A DNA stretch of 43,272 nt from assembly GCA_023431185.1 (NCBI GenBank), contig JAEYXS010000027.1:1-43272 (forward strand). The letters run 5' to 3'. The notes below the pieces were generated by a model that worked only from the letters and a program-made list of their open reading frames with translations, was not told the origin of the DNA and ran no database searches. This document shows, piece by piece, positions 32,877 through 43,272 of this stretch. Numbering within the stretch: the stretch's first letter is position 1; each line of letters begins with the position of its first letter. The position numbers and the translations under genes are program-made. The stretch is from Verrucomicrobiota bacterium. Lineage in GTDB: Bacteria; Verrucomicrobiota; Verrucomicrobiia; Limisphaerales; JAEYXS01.

Positions 32877-34324
32877 ACCGTGGCCTCCCGGGTCTTGGCC
32901 GTCTGGGCTTCAGCCATGCAGGCGAGGGCCTGGGCTTTGACCATGCGATAGACAAGCAGCTTCACATTCACAAGCAAGGCCAGGCTACCGGCGAGCCAGA
33001 GCAGGTCACCTAGTGTGCTCAAGCGGAAACCCATCATGGCCGCCTTGGTCACTTCCATGAAATCGGTCGGAGATGCGAGCTTCAGGCCCTGCTGCACCCC
33101 ACCCAAGGCAAGCGGCAGAACGAGCACGGCAGCACCGATGGTGCCCAGGTAAAAATGACCTTTGAGCGCACCGGCCAGCGGCCATTCGACACCCGCCACG
33201 CGAGGCAAGATGTAATAGATAGCACCCAGTAAAATCAATGAGGCGAATCCGAACAGCATCAGCTTGCTCTGGGCCGCCGTAAAGTAGGTGAAGTGGGTGA
33301 TGTCACTGATTTGCGGCACCGCGCCGATGGCTTTCATAAGGATGCCCACAATCAAGGCCACCGAACCGGCGAGCACAAAATTAAGCGTGAGGCTGGCAGG
33401 GACCTTGCCGCCATCGTCATATAGCGTGCCATGCAGGTTCACGATGAACGCCAGCACCGGGCCCACCAGCAGGAAAGCCATCACCGTGCTGAGGGAAGGC
33501 AACCAGGCCGGGACCGGCATGCCATGGTGCATGCCACCCATGCCGCCGAACAGGAGCAGGAACCAGAAGCTGACCAGTGCGTGGTTGTAGCTGGCGAGCG
33601 GCTTGCCCGCGAGTTTGGGCACAAGGTAGTAAGCCGTGGCGATGCCGATGCTGCCCAACCAGACGACGACGAGGTTATGGGCATACCACTGATGCACGAC
33701 CGCCTGCATCACGCCTACTGCCGGGAACCAGTGGATAAGCGCCACGGCTGTGATGTAGATCCAGGGGAACCAGAAAATGGCCGCCAGCAAGAACCATTGT
33801 GAGGGATACATCTCCTCATTCTTACGGCTGCCAAAGGTGAAACCGGCCACCAACCCCATCAATACATAACCCACCAGCAGGACCGGGGCGGCATACTTCG
33901 GGAACTCAAACCACTCGTATCCGGAACCATCACCGATCATGATGCCGATGAGACCGAGCGTCACTCCGAGGTTCCAGAAGATGGCACCCACGGCAGCAAA
34001 ACCGCCTTGCACCAAGGTTGTGCGGCCCAAACGGGCGATGAGCCAAAGCATGACTCCGATGGCCGCCTGCGCCACGAAACCGTAGAGGAGCGTATTGAAC
34101 GCGCCTGCCTGCACATGGCCGTAGGTGAAGAACGGGCAATCCGCCAGCAGCTTGGGGCTGTGCATCTTCACCGAGGCGATGAGGCCCAAGATGGCGCTGA
34201 TGACCAGCCAGGCAGCCGAGCTGCCGAAAATCACCAGCAACGGCAGACGGCAGGAAGCATCGATCTGCGCCGACGTGTTCTCCGGCTGGCAGACTGCTTC
34301 GTTGGTTGAGGGAGCCGAACTCAT
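32873..34324 (-). CDS. ccoN: CcoN-like heme-copper oxidase subunit I homologue lacking the heme-binding histidines
   Basis: 483 residues, about 12 membrane helices. The CuB site of cbb3 oxidases is kept: His216 in WYAHN and His266-His267 in GGMHHGMP. Against the remembered cbb3 pattern, however, RPLHTNA (low-spin heme) is QAGAFNT here (Ala75), and GHVHSG (high-spin His and low-spin His) is AAQSKL (Gln352, Lys354), in a gap-free alignment from THFTYFT onward. The cross-linked Tyr of helix 7 is Gly. Thus neither heme has its normal axial His. It should not bind hemes in the usual way and is unlikely to reduce oxygen on its own. It sits in an ACIII operon; a role as a structural or ion-handling partner is inference. 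Gene symbol denotes family only. Confidence 0.82.
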   Translation of the reverse strand: MSSAPSTNEAVCQPENTSAQIDASCRLPLLVIFGSSAAWLVISAILGLIASVKMHSPKLLADCPFFTYGHVQAGAFNTLLYGFVAQAAIGVMLWLIARLGRTTLVQGGFAAVGAIFWNLGVTLGLIGIMIGDGSGYEWFEFPKYAAPVLLVGYVLMGLVAGFTFGSRKNEEMYPSQWFLLAAIFWFPWIYITAVALIHWFPAVGVMQAVVHQWYAHNLVVVWLGSIGIATAYYLVPKLAGKPLASYNHALVSFWFLLLFGGMGGMHHGMPVPAWLPSLSTVMAFLLVGPVLAFIVNLHGTLYDDGGKVPASLTLNFVLAGSVALIVGILMKAIGAVPQISDITHFTYFTAAQSKLMLFGFASLILLGAIYYILPRVAGVEWPLAGALKGHFYLGTIGAAVLVLPLALGGVQQGLKLASPTDFMEVTKAAMMGFRLSTLGDLLWLAGSLALLVNVKLLVYRMVKAQALACMAEAQTAKTREATV

Positions 34325-34345
34325 TGATTCAGGGCGAAAGATTGC

Positions 34346-34732
34346 TTACTCGAAAGCGCTCGGAGCTTCCGGCGCTTTCGGCGGAGCCTCATTCAATTTT
34401 TCCACGCGCTTGATCATCAGTTCCCGCAGGGCTTTCGCGTCCTTATACTCGGCCAGGGTCAGCTCGATGGCGCGGTCCACCGGGACACGGACAAAACCTT
34501 TATCCTTGTTCTGCCAGGCGTATTCCGTGAGCACCTTGTTCTCCTCGGCGCGCAGTTCCTTCAAATTCTTGGCGCGTTCCGCCGCACGGGCGGCGGTGAG
34601 ATCAGGTGTGGCGGTGTAGTTGCGCATCACCTTGACGAATCCGTAGGTGATGAGGAACGTGCCGGCGATGCCGACGAACCACGCGATACATTTCGGACTG
34701 ATGCAACTGCAGCAGCTGGATGATTTGCTCAT
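34346..34732 (-). CDS. Small membrane-anchored protein of the act operon
   Basis: 128 residues. The N-terminus has a Cys cluster (Cys7, Cys8, Cys10, Cys15) before one membrane helix (about 17-34), and the periplasmic part contains a coiled helix, RVPVDRAIELTLAEY, and a PPKAPEAP tail. The phrase VRVPVDRAIEL recalls the ViPIdrAMel segment of small proteins found beside alternative complex III or cytochrome oxidase genes in other bacteria, so it is likely an assembly or structural factor. No ActG-like lipobox is visible. It is 18 bases after actF and 21 bases before the CcoN-like gene. Confidence 0.75.
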   Translation of the reverse strand: MSKSSSCCSCISPKCIAWFVGIAGTFLITYGFVKVMRNYTATPDLTAARAAERAKNLKELRAEENKVLTEYAWQNKDKGFVRVPVDRAIELTLAEYKDAKALRELMIKRVEKLNEAPPKAPEAPSAFE

Positions 34733-34750
34733 AGGTTCTTCGGTAAATTA

Positions 34751-36016
34751 TCAGTGTTTGGCACCAGCCAGCTTGGACGAAGCGGGCGGCACATACATGT
34801 CCAACGCCTCGGCGATGCGAGGATCCTTCTGCGGGATCACCGGATGGGCGTTCAGCGACTTGATGAAAAGCTGGCTCAACACGCCAACCCCCAGCAGCAA
34901 AAGGCCCAAGTCCAGCAACTGCGGCATGAAGCCGAACGGACGCAGCACCGGCATGACGTGGAAGGTCACGTCCAGATAGTGCATCAGCCAGGCCCAGGCG
35001 ATGATCGGGGCCATCCACCAGACCTTCAGCTTGAGATCGATGCGGAGCAGCGCGAGGAACGGGATGAAGAAGTGGCCGAAGATCAGCAACACACTCAACC
35101 CGAACCAGGAACCTTGCTCACGCCAGACGAAATAGAAGGTCTCTTCCGGAATGTTGGCATTCCAGATGATGAAGTATTCTGAGAAGGTCACGTAAGCCCA
35201 GAACACGGTGAAGGCGAACAGCAGCGAGCCGAGGAAGTAGAACGTCTTTTCTTTGGCGAAACCTTGCAGCGGCCCCTGAAGTTTCAGGACCAGCGTTACC
35301 AGATACGTCGTGGCGAGGGTAGCCCAAGTCAGACCGGCAAAGAATTGCACGCCATACATCGTGGAGAAGAATTCCACATGCAGCGCCTTCACCCACATGA
35401 TGATGGCCAGAGTGACGCTGATGGCAAAGAGCCAGATGCCGCCACAGGCCCACGCCCGCATTTTCTTGGTACATTCGGCGGAACCCGTTTCATCCTGCTT
35501 CAAAGACCAGTAGCGCAGGCGGTTGGCCAGCAGCCACCAGGTGACCAGCGCGAGCACACTGACGATCACAAAACCCGCCTTCGACATCAGCGGACTCTTG
35601 GCATGGACCGCATGGCTGTCATGACCGGCGTGAGTCATCCATTGATAGAGGCCGGTGGAATCCGAAGCCAGCGCGGCTCCGAGGATGGGCAGGAACCCTA
35701 TGGCCAGCGGACCGGCCAAGCTGGCGAGTGCTTCGGTCACGCGGCGGGTCGGGACCGACCAGCTCGCATCAAACAGATGATGCAAAATGGTCAGGAACAG
35801 ACCACCGAGCATGAAGCTCAGGCAGAAGATGTAAGCCGTGAGATAGGAGAAACTGGCCTGCTTGATCAGCGGGACAGCTTTACCGCCGTCTGGTGTGATG
35901 GCGATGACACCGATGGCCGCCATGACCGCACCGGCGATGGCCAGCTTGGTCGGCACAGACCGCCACTTGGACAAATCCAGTGGAGCTTCGGAATGAGAGG
36001 TCGTATGCGAAGCCAT
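34751..36016 (-). CDS. actF: Alternative complex III subunit ActF
   Basis: 421 residues, about 10 membrane helices, a shorter NrfD-like subunit. ILHHLFDASWSVPTRRVTEAL and IIWNANIPEETFYFVWREQGSW match the second polysulfide reductase-like subunit of ACIII, proposed to carry a proton path with ActC. It follows actE by four bases. It binds no cofactor by itself; its role in quinol chemistry is known only from the family structures. Confidence 0.93.
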   Translation of the reverse strand: MASHTTSHSEAPLDLSKWRSVPTKLAIAGAVMAAIGVIAITPDGGKAVPLIKQASFSYLTAYIFCLSFMLGGLFLTILHHLFDASWSVPTRRVTEALASLAGPLAIGFLPILGAALASDSTGLYQWMTHAGHDSHAVHAKSPLMSKAGFVIVSVLALVTWWLLANRLRYWSLKQDETGSAECTKKMRAWACGGIWLFAISVTLAIIMWVKALHVEFFSTMYGVQFFAGLTWATLATTYLVTLVLKLQGPLQGFAKEKTFYFLGSLLFAFTVFWAYVTFSEYFIIWNANIPEETFYFVWREQGSWFGLSVLLIFGHFFIPFLALLRIDLKLKVWWMAPIIAWAWLMHYLDVTFHVMPVLRPFGFMPQLLDLGLLLLGVGVLSQLFIKSLNAHPVIPQKDPRIAEALDMYVPPASSKLAGAKH

Positions 36017-36020
36017 AAGA

Positions 36021-36635
36021 TTATTTGTTCAGGGATGCGCGAGCCGGAGCGGGCACATCATCAATGGTTGCGAGACGGCTGCGTTGCAGGGCGCGCATGT
36101 ATGCGATGATCGCCCAGCGATCTTCGATATCGATGTTCGCGCCGTAGCCGCCCATCAGGTTCTTGCCGTGCGTGATGGTGTTGAAGATCTCACCATCGGT
36201 CATCGTCACGAGCCGGGCATCATGGAAATTGGCGACCGCCACCATGTTGTATTTCGTCGTGATGCCCTTGCCATCGCCCGCCTTGCCGTGGCAAGGGGCG
36301 CAATTGATGTCATAGCGCTCATGGCCGCGAGCCATGAGCTGCGAGGTGACGGGCACCGGGATAAGTTCCACCCAGTTCGTCGTGCCCGTGAGCTTGCCGG
36401 TGTTGACCGGGCTGTCTTCGTAGTGGGAACCGCGGGCGATCGTGCCTGCCACCTTGAGCTGGGAGCTTTTGCCATCCGCAAAGAACTGATTGCCCGCCTG
36501 CGGCCGGAGCTTCGGCTGGCGGTCCATGTCCGGGATAATCTCCAGCGGCGGCTTGAGGGACTTATCCCCCTGCCGGCCTGCGATAAGAATCACAGAGGCC
36601 ACTGCGAGAGCCAAGAAACCTAAAAAGTATTTCAT
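36021..36635 (-). CDS. actE: Alternative complex III subunit ActE (monoheme cytochrome c)
   Basis: 204 residues with an N-terminal hydrophobic stretch (YFLGFLALAVASVILIAG) that acts as anchor; there is no lipobox Cys, in contrast to many ActE proteins that are lipoproteins. PPLEIIPDMDRQPKLRPQ is the typical ActE opening. The heme site is CAPCH (Cys112-His116) and Met in NLMGGYG is the likely sixth ligand. It passes electrons from the ActA/ActB side to the terminal acceptor. ATG 36635 follows the actD stop by three bases. Confidence 0.93.
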   Translation of the reverse strand: MKYFLGFLALAVASVILIAGRQGDKSLKPPLEIIPDMDRQPKLRPQAGNQFFADGKSSQLKVAGTIARGSHYEDSPVNTGKLTGTTNWVELIPVPVTSQLMARGHERYDINCAPCHGKAGDGKGITTKYNMVAVANFHDARLVTMTDGEIFNTITHGKNLMGGYGANIDIEDRWAIIAYMRALQRSRLATIDDVPAPARASLNK

Positions 36636-36638
36636 TCC

Positions 36639-37174
36639 TTATTCCTCCACGAGTTCGATGCGTTTGCTGCCGGCCTTTTCCAGCAACTCGCGGGTTTCCT
36701 TGGGTGAATACTTCGGATCGGCGGTCTCGATCACGATGAAATATTTGTCATGGGTCACCAGCTTGAAACGGTCATGTTTCAATAGCGGATGATGCAAGCG
36801 CGGCAGACGGTTCAGGAACAGCATGCCGAGCAGGGCGCCGAACGCGCCGAAGAGAATCGTCAACTCGTAGGACGGCGGGAACGCGCCGAACGGGCTGAAC
36901 ATCGGCTTGCCGCCGATCATGATCTTGTAGTCCACCGCGTTCGTCCACCAGATGAGCAGCATGCCTGAGAAGTAACCGGTCACGCCGCCGATGAAAGAGA
37001 ACCAGCCGACCTTGGAGTTTTTCAAGCCCATGGCCTCGTCCATGCCGTGGATCGGATACGGGGTGTGCACATCCCAGACCTTGTAGCCGGCATCGCGCAC
37101 CTGCTCGGCGGCGTGCATGACCTCGGCGGGTTTATCAAACTCGGCCAGCAGGCCGTATGGTTTGCTCGCTGACA

Positions 37175-37175
<1 letters not shown>
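36639..37175 (-). CDS. actD: Alternative complex III subunit ActD (DUF3341)
   Basis: 178 residues with two membrane helices (about 55-80 and 104-125) and soluble ends that form a ferredoxin-like fold; AYGLLAEFD-type start, YKVWDVHTPYPIHGMDEAMG and GWFSFIGGVTGYFSGMLLI are the DUF3341 hallmarks. It carries no cofactor and holds ActC and ActE together. Its start overlaps the actC stop by one base (TAATG). Confidence 0.94.
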
Positions 37176-38604
<1,429 letters not shown>

Positions 38605-38605
<1 letters not shown>

Positions 38606-41600
38606 TAGTGCGCTCCTTTCTTGGTCTCGTGGCCTTTGGAATCATGGGCATGATCCCCATGATCGGCGTGGCCGTGCGCTTCAAAACTGTTGTGCTTGTT
38701 AAGCCACTCTTGCGAGGTGCCGGGGAACTCTTTGTAGTCCGGCATGGCTTTGTTCTGGTTGCGGATGCGCGCCAGATACGTCGTGCGCGGCTTGGTGAGC
38801 AGGAAGTCCAAGACCGAGTAATCGCGGTCAAGGGCCTTCCACTTGGATACTTCGCTGTTCGGGTCTTTGATGTTACCGAACACGATCGCATCTGCCGGGC
38901 AGGCCTGTTGGCAAGCCGTCTTGATCGTGCCATCGGGCACGGCCACATTGTCCGTGTCGCGCGCCTTGACCTTCTGGGCGATCTTCGCACCTTCGATGCG
39001 TTGCACGCAGAAGGAGCACTTCTCCATCACACCACGCATACGGACGCTGACGTCCGGATTCTTGGCAAGCTTGAGCAATTCCCACTCTTCGTCGGAGCGC
39101 CAGCCCTTTTCCGGGCTCTTCCACCAGCGGGTCATGGCCCACTCGCCCTCCACCTGCGCCGTCATCGGCGTGCGGTAATGCGGTCCGACCAAGTCGTCCA
39201 GGCCGCGCTTGTTGTAATCGAGGTAGTTAAAGCGGCGGACCTTATACGGGCAGTTGTTCGAGCAGTAGCGCGTACCGACACAACGGTTGTAGGCCATGAC
39301 GTTCAGGCCTTCTTCGTCGTGTGCGGTCGCATTCACCGGGCAAACGTTTTCGCACGGAGCCGCCTCGCAGTGCTGGCATAGCATCGGCTGGAAGGCGATC
39401 TGCGGATTGAGCACATCGCCCGCAAAATAACGGTCCAGGCGCAACCAGCTCATCTCACGACCACGGCGGACTTGGTCCTTGCCGACGATCGGGACGTTGT
39501 TCTCGCTCTGGCAGGCGACCAGGCACGCGGTGCAACCCACGCACGCGCTGAGGTCGATGGCCATACCCCATTGATGCACCGCCTTGTCCTTCCACTCGTC
39601 GAGCGGATTCGGATAAAGCGATGGGGCTTCCTTCACGCCCTTGGCCCGCAGCGCCGGAGTGACCGGAGCCGGATGCAGGTTCATCAACTTGGCGAAATCA
39701 GGCTGCTTCTTATACTGATCGAGATTCGCTTCGCGGATGATCGAGCGGCCTTCCATCACGCCGTGTTCCTGCGTGCTGGCGATTTCGTAAGGTTCCGCTG
39801 TCGTGTTCTTGGCCACCTTTGCGCCCGCAGCGATATGCAATGCATTGGTCGTGCGGACCGGATAGACATTGAAACCGGCTGCAGCTTTCTGGGAGCGCGC
39901 GATACGACCCGCGTCCGGACGGCCATAGCCAAGTTCCAGACCGATGACGTTATCCGCCATGCCGGGGACGATCCAGATGGGACCGCTGACGGTCTTGTTA
40001 CCAACCGTCACATCGACGATCTCATTGTAAAACTTGCCACGCTCGGCGCTCGGCGTTTGGGAAATCTCTTTCTCGCCACTGACCAAGCCACCCAAGCCCA
40101 ACGCATCCTTATCGTTGAACCGGCCCACGCCCAAAGCCTTGGCCGTATCCGGGCTCATGAGCACCACGTTATCCCACGTCACCTTCGTGATCGGGTTCGG
40201 CGTCTCCTGCATCCAGCCATTATTCGCGAAACGGCCGTCATCCACGCTATAGCTGCGGTGGAACACCACTTCGAGCGCGTTCTGGCTCGGGGCCGGCAGC
40301 ACCTTAGCGTTCTTCAACGCATCCGCCGTGTTGCCGAGGCTGACCGAAACCGTCACGGCCTTCGCCGCGCTGTCCGCCAGGAAACCGTCATGCAGGAACT
40401 TGCGCCAGGCATTTTCGCTGCCGCTGCCGATCGCGCTGAACGTTTCGCGCACGATGTCATACGCGCTCGTCTTGGCCAGACCGCCGAGGCGGGCGAGCAC
40501 TTCGAGTTCCGTGATGCCACCAAAGAGCGGCTGGATGAGCGGCTGCACCGGCACCAACGTACCATCCGACGTGCGGGCATCACCCCAAGATTCCAAGTAG
40601 TGCGCGAGCGGCAAATGCCAGCCCTTCTTCACGAAGGACTCATCCTCCGTGTAACCCAAGCGGATAACCGTGCCCGCCTTGGCCTGCGCCGCCGACCAGT
40701 TCAAGTCTGCCGGAGCGTTGTAAACCGGATTGCCACCAAGGATCGCCAGCGTCGTGACCTCACCTGCGTTCAACGCTGCCGCGAGTTCTTGGATCGTGCC
40801 ACGCACCGGCTCGTCTGCCGGGAGATAGCTGACTGTCGTGCCCACCGCACCGAGCGCGGCATTCAGCACATGCGCGATGAGATGCACTTCCATCGGCTGC
40901 TGATAACCTGCGAGAATCAAGCTGCTCTTGCCACCCGCCACCAAGTCCTTCGCGCATTCCGTGATCCACTTCTCGTCCACCTTCCCTTGGGCGGCGATCG
41001 GTTCGAGGGCTTGCACGACCGTGCTGAAACCGCTCTGCTGGCTCAGGATCGCCACCGCGATCTTCGCCGCGATCGGCAGCACCGCGCTGGCCGGCACGCG
41101 CAGACGGTGATCCGCATTCGCACCCGTCAACGTGAACAACGCCTCGACCGTGTAGAGGCGGTTCATGTCGTCCTTGTTGGACTTCGTCTTGCGGTTCTTC
41201 GCGAAACCATGGATCAGCGAGTAAGCATCCTGCTCGTTACCGATGAAATCGCAGTCCAGCGTGAGGATGCGCTTCGCTTCCGCCAACTGGTAGTGCGGAC
41301 GCACTTCCCTGTTGAACACCAGCGACGCCGACTGACGCTGCACATCGAAATCCACCGGCTCGTAAACGAACCACTTCGCCTGCGGCAACTTCGCCGCGAT
41401 GGCCTTCTGCACCCGATTGCGTGAAGGCGAGCTGCTGCGCTCGAGGAGAAATGCGAGTCCGGCACCCTTGTTCGCTGCGGCATCCACACCGATCTTGCTC
41501 AGCGCATCCAGAGCCGCATTACGGTCAATGCCAGCGCCGTCCTTCGTGAAACGCTTCGCGCGGTCCACATCATAAAGATTCAGCAAGGATGCCTGTGCGA

Positions 41601-42012
41601 ACTGATCCGTGCCACCCTTGTTGCCAGGCAACTGGCTATTGCCCTCCACCTTCACCGGACGGCCTTCATGCGCCTTCACCACCAGCGGGATCGCCGCGCC
41701 ACGCGTCGGATAAGCCGAGGCGAAGTACTGCGCCACACCGTGCACATAATCCTCCGGCATCTTCGAAAACGGCAGAATGTGTTCTTCCGGACGACGGCAC
41801 CCCGTCAATCCCACGCCCGCCAAGAGGAACGAGGCAGACATGATCTTGACGAAGTTACGGCGGGAAACCGGGTCGGTGAACTCGCTGGCACCTTCAGGGA
41901 ACTCGCGCTCGAGCCACTGACGGAACTCCGCGGTATCCTGCAACTGGTCCAGACTCCGCCAATATTGCTGGCCCGTCTGCGTTTCCGGCTTGGAAGGGGG
42001 AATTGTTTTCAT
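38605..42012 (-). CDS. actB: Alternative complex III subunit ActB (Tat-exported molybdopterin-like plus iron-sulfur domains)
   Basis: 1135 residues from ATG 42012, whose ATGA overlaps the actA stop. A Tat signal with twin Arg51-Arg52 (SRRNFVKIM) precedes a lipobox-like GLTGC. Residues about 80-800 are a molybdopterin-oxidoreductase-like domain that, by the family, has lost the cofactor. Residues about 822-1040 hold fifteen Cys in four groups (ACVGCTACLVAC, CQHCEAAPCENVC, CVGTRYCSNNC, CSFC with CQQAC) for three [4Fe-4S] and one [3Fe-4S] cluster. A His-rich tail (GHADHGDHAHDSKGH) ends the protein. It passes electrons from ActC to the cytochrome subunits. Confidence 0.95.
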
Positions 42013-42677
42013 CGATGGCAGGTCGAGCAGCTTTGGGACGACTGCACGTTCATCTTGTGGACCATTTCGAGACCCTTGGCCTTCTGCGTCTCCGCATTCA
42101 CCTTCGGGTCTTCGCTCCACTTGAAGTTCAGATCAGTGACTTTGTCCAACGGCCGCAACGCGTTCTCCGGGTTGCGGTGGCAATCCAGGCAGAACGCCAT
42201 GCTCAACGACTTGGAGTGATAAACCTCCTCCATCTGGTTCACCTGACCGTGGCACTCCACGCAACTGACACCACGGTTCACATGCACCGAGTGGTTGAAG
42301 TAGACGTAATCCGGCACCTTGTGGATCTGCACCCACGGGATGGGCTTGTTCTCGTTGTAACTGTCCCTCACCAACTGCAGCTTAGGGTCATCCTTCAGCA
42401 CTTGGTTGTGGCAGTTCATGCACGTGCTCGCGGCGGGCACGTTGGAATACCAGGACTTCTCCACGCCATTATGGCAGTAGCGGCAGTCCAACCCCAACTG
42501 GTCGGCGTGAATCTTATGTGAAAAGGCCACCGGCTGCTTCGGCTGATAACCGACGCGCGTGTATTTCGGTGTGAAGTAATACCACACACCGGCGGTGACC
42601 GCCGTGCCAACCAAGGAAGCGCCCGCCACGATCAGCAGCGGCAACTTATTGGTCCATTTAGGAAAAATGTCTGACAT
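42009..42677 (-). CDS. actA: Alternative complex III subunit ActA (pentaheme cytochrome c)
   Basis: 222 residues from ATG 42677; the longer open frame upstream is not protein-like. After one membrane anchor (about 12-32) come five heme c sites: Cys65-His69, Cys86-His90, Cys139-His143, Cys163-His167 and Cys217-His221, the last right at the C-terminus. Extra His (HKIHAD, FNHSVHV) are likely axial ligands. It is the first gene of the ten-gene operon and collects electrons from ActB. The promoter must lie in 42678-42900; none is clear. Confidence 0.95.
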   Translation of the reverse strand: MSDIFPKWTNKLPLLIVAGASLVGTAVTAGVWYYFTPKYTRVGYQPKQPVAFSHKIHADQLGLDCRYCHNGVEKSWYSNVPAASTCMNCHNQVLKDDPKLQLVRDSYNENKPIPWVQIHKVPDYVYFNHSVHVNRGVSCVECHGQVNQMEEVYHSKSLSMAFCLDCHRNPENALRPLDKVTDLNFKWSEDPKVNAETQKAKGLEMVHKMNVQSSQSCSTCHR

Positions 42678-42801
42678 TGGGTGCTTAACTTTTCTGAGCC
42701 GAACCGCTTTCTCGGCGCCTTCAGCATCATTTTCGTTAATCTCAACCGCAAACCAACCCAAAACCAACTCAACTTCTTATAACTTCAGCCCAGCAAAATA
42801 A

Positions 42802-42820
42802 GACGCACTGTTCGTGCGTC
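42802..42820 (-). promoter_or_regulatory. Hairpin in the leader region of the act operon
   Basis: GACGCAC (42802-42808) and GTGCGTC (42814-42820) form a seven-bp stem with loop TGTTC, flanked by T-rich sequence on both strands, 125 bases before actA. It could be a terminator for anything entering from the right (minus strand reads TTATTTT after it), a bidirectional terminator, or an attenuator of the operon. Confidence 0.45.
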
Positions 42821-43272
42821 AGCTTTTTATTAGGCCCCGCCTCAACATTCCGCAAGCAAACTTCGCTCAGGGCGTATGATTTAGGTTTCCTTAATAAGGC
42901 TCATTAGAGCTTATCAAGCCCCTGCTCGAAAAACCGGTCTGCCGCCTAAAATAAAAAATCCACGATTGCGAAACCCGGCTATTTTCCCTTGGAATAACTC
43001 TCAAGGTAGCCGGAAATGCCTGCGTGGCGGCGGCGCGGACTGATTTTCCCGCGCAACGGGACTCGAATTCTGCGTAAGCCGCTTGGATTGTCAAAACATA
43101 TTCCAATGAGACTGGCTCTCACCAACCAGTGCCCCCACTCAATCTCAACCCAAACTCCTGTCAACTATTCAGCGCTCCCCGAAGCGGCTTACCATCCAGT
43201 TTGTTCCGTGTGACCCTCCGCGATAGCATCCTGTTCTGCGGCACTCTAGCCACCAGTCCACACCTCCCGCAC
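42821..43272. other. Gene-free right end of the window
   Basis: No frame here looks coding: the short open frames have no family resemblance, no ribosome site and no codon bias. It holds some AT-rich parts (about 42880-42960) that could carry the act operon promoter, but no convincing -35/-10 pair was found. No tRNA was found. Confidence 0.5.

Noticed and set aside
32873..34324. Frameshift or sequencing error as cause of missing heme ligands
   Set aside because: The alignment to cbb3 continues in frame on both sides of all replaced residues, and the three sites lie on separate helices, so local error is unlikely.
39472..41424. 650-residue open frame on the plus strand over actB
   Set aside because: Antisense shadow; actB has Tat and iron-sulfur motifs in the other strand.
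43040..43110. TTCGAGTCCC-like T-arm sequence on the minus strand
   Set aside because: No matching acceptor stem, D-arm or anticodon arm could be assembled around it, so it is not a tRNA.

Overview
The window looks like a chromosomal piece of a Verrucomicrobiota bacterium, most like the Pedosphaera/Limisphaerales side of the phylum. This rests on gene content, not on a marker gene. Supporting families are a pseudopilin with a C-terminal DGH-type motif, a tandem DUF1080 protein, an SMP-30/gluconolactonase lipid-type secreted protein, a secreted beta-propeller protein, FmdB-like small proteins starting MATYVYETIP, and an alternative complex III operon. No rRNA, tRNA, CRISPR, phage or insertion sequence was found.

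Layout. 1-1230: end of an unknown gene and a secreted pseudopilin. 1273-2921: SAM-dependent O-methyltransferase and an acidic unknown protein. 2928-6807: divergent pair of an O-antigen ligase-type polymerase/ligase with TPR tail and an ABC exporter. 6899-12720: secreted beta-propeller protein, then a UvrA-family gene, an Uma2-like gene and a HAD phosphatase in one run, then two FmdB-like small genes on the other strand. 12875-14896: serine O-acetyltransferase and a lipoprotein joining a SUMF1-like domain to a c-type heme domain. 14983-20436: DUF1080 protein, ADP-ribosylglycohydrolase, then an MFS transporter and a processive-type glycosyltransferase in one minus-strand unit. 20437-20762: AT-rich spacer with several hairpins. 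20763-27001: squalene/phytoene synthase, a 905-residue Lys/Ala/Glu-rich exported protein, diaminopimelate decarboxylase and an SMP-30 protein. 27065-31294: sugar nucleotidyltransferase and PTS enzyme I (minus strand), then shikimate kinase overlapping epoxyqueuosine reductase (plus strand).

31293-42677 is a single tightly packed minus-strand operon of ten genes: actA-actB-actC-actD-actE-actF (alternative complex III, a quinol:cytochrome c/electron acceptor oxidoreductase), a small anchored protein, a CcoN-like integral membrane subunit, a CcoO-like heme c subunit, and a monoheme cytochrome c, closed by a hairpin terminator. Many of these genes overlap by 1-4 bases, as expected for coupled translation.

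The most unusual signal is in the end of that operon. The CcoN-like protein keeps the three histidines that bind CuB in cbb3 oxidases, but the three histidines that should bind the low-spin and high-spin hemes are replaced (Ala75, Gln352, Lys354), and the cross-linked tyrosine is also absent. Its partner, the CcoO-like protein, carries an insert between its heme motif and the rest of the domain that resembles the C-terminal domain of ribosomal protein L7/L12. Together they suggest an oxidase-derived module that may no longer reduce oxygen and instead may work as an accessory of alternative complex III. This is inference from family alignments held in memory and needs a proper alignment.
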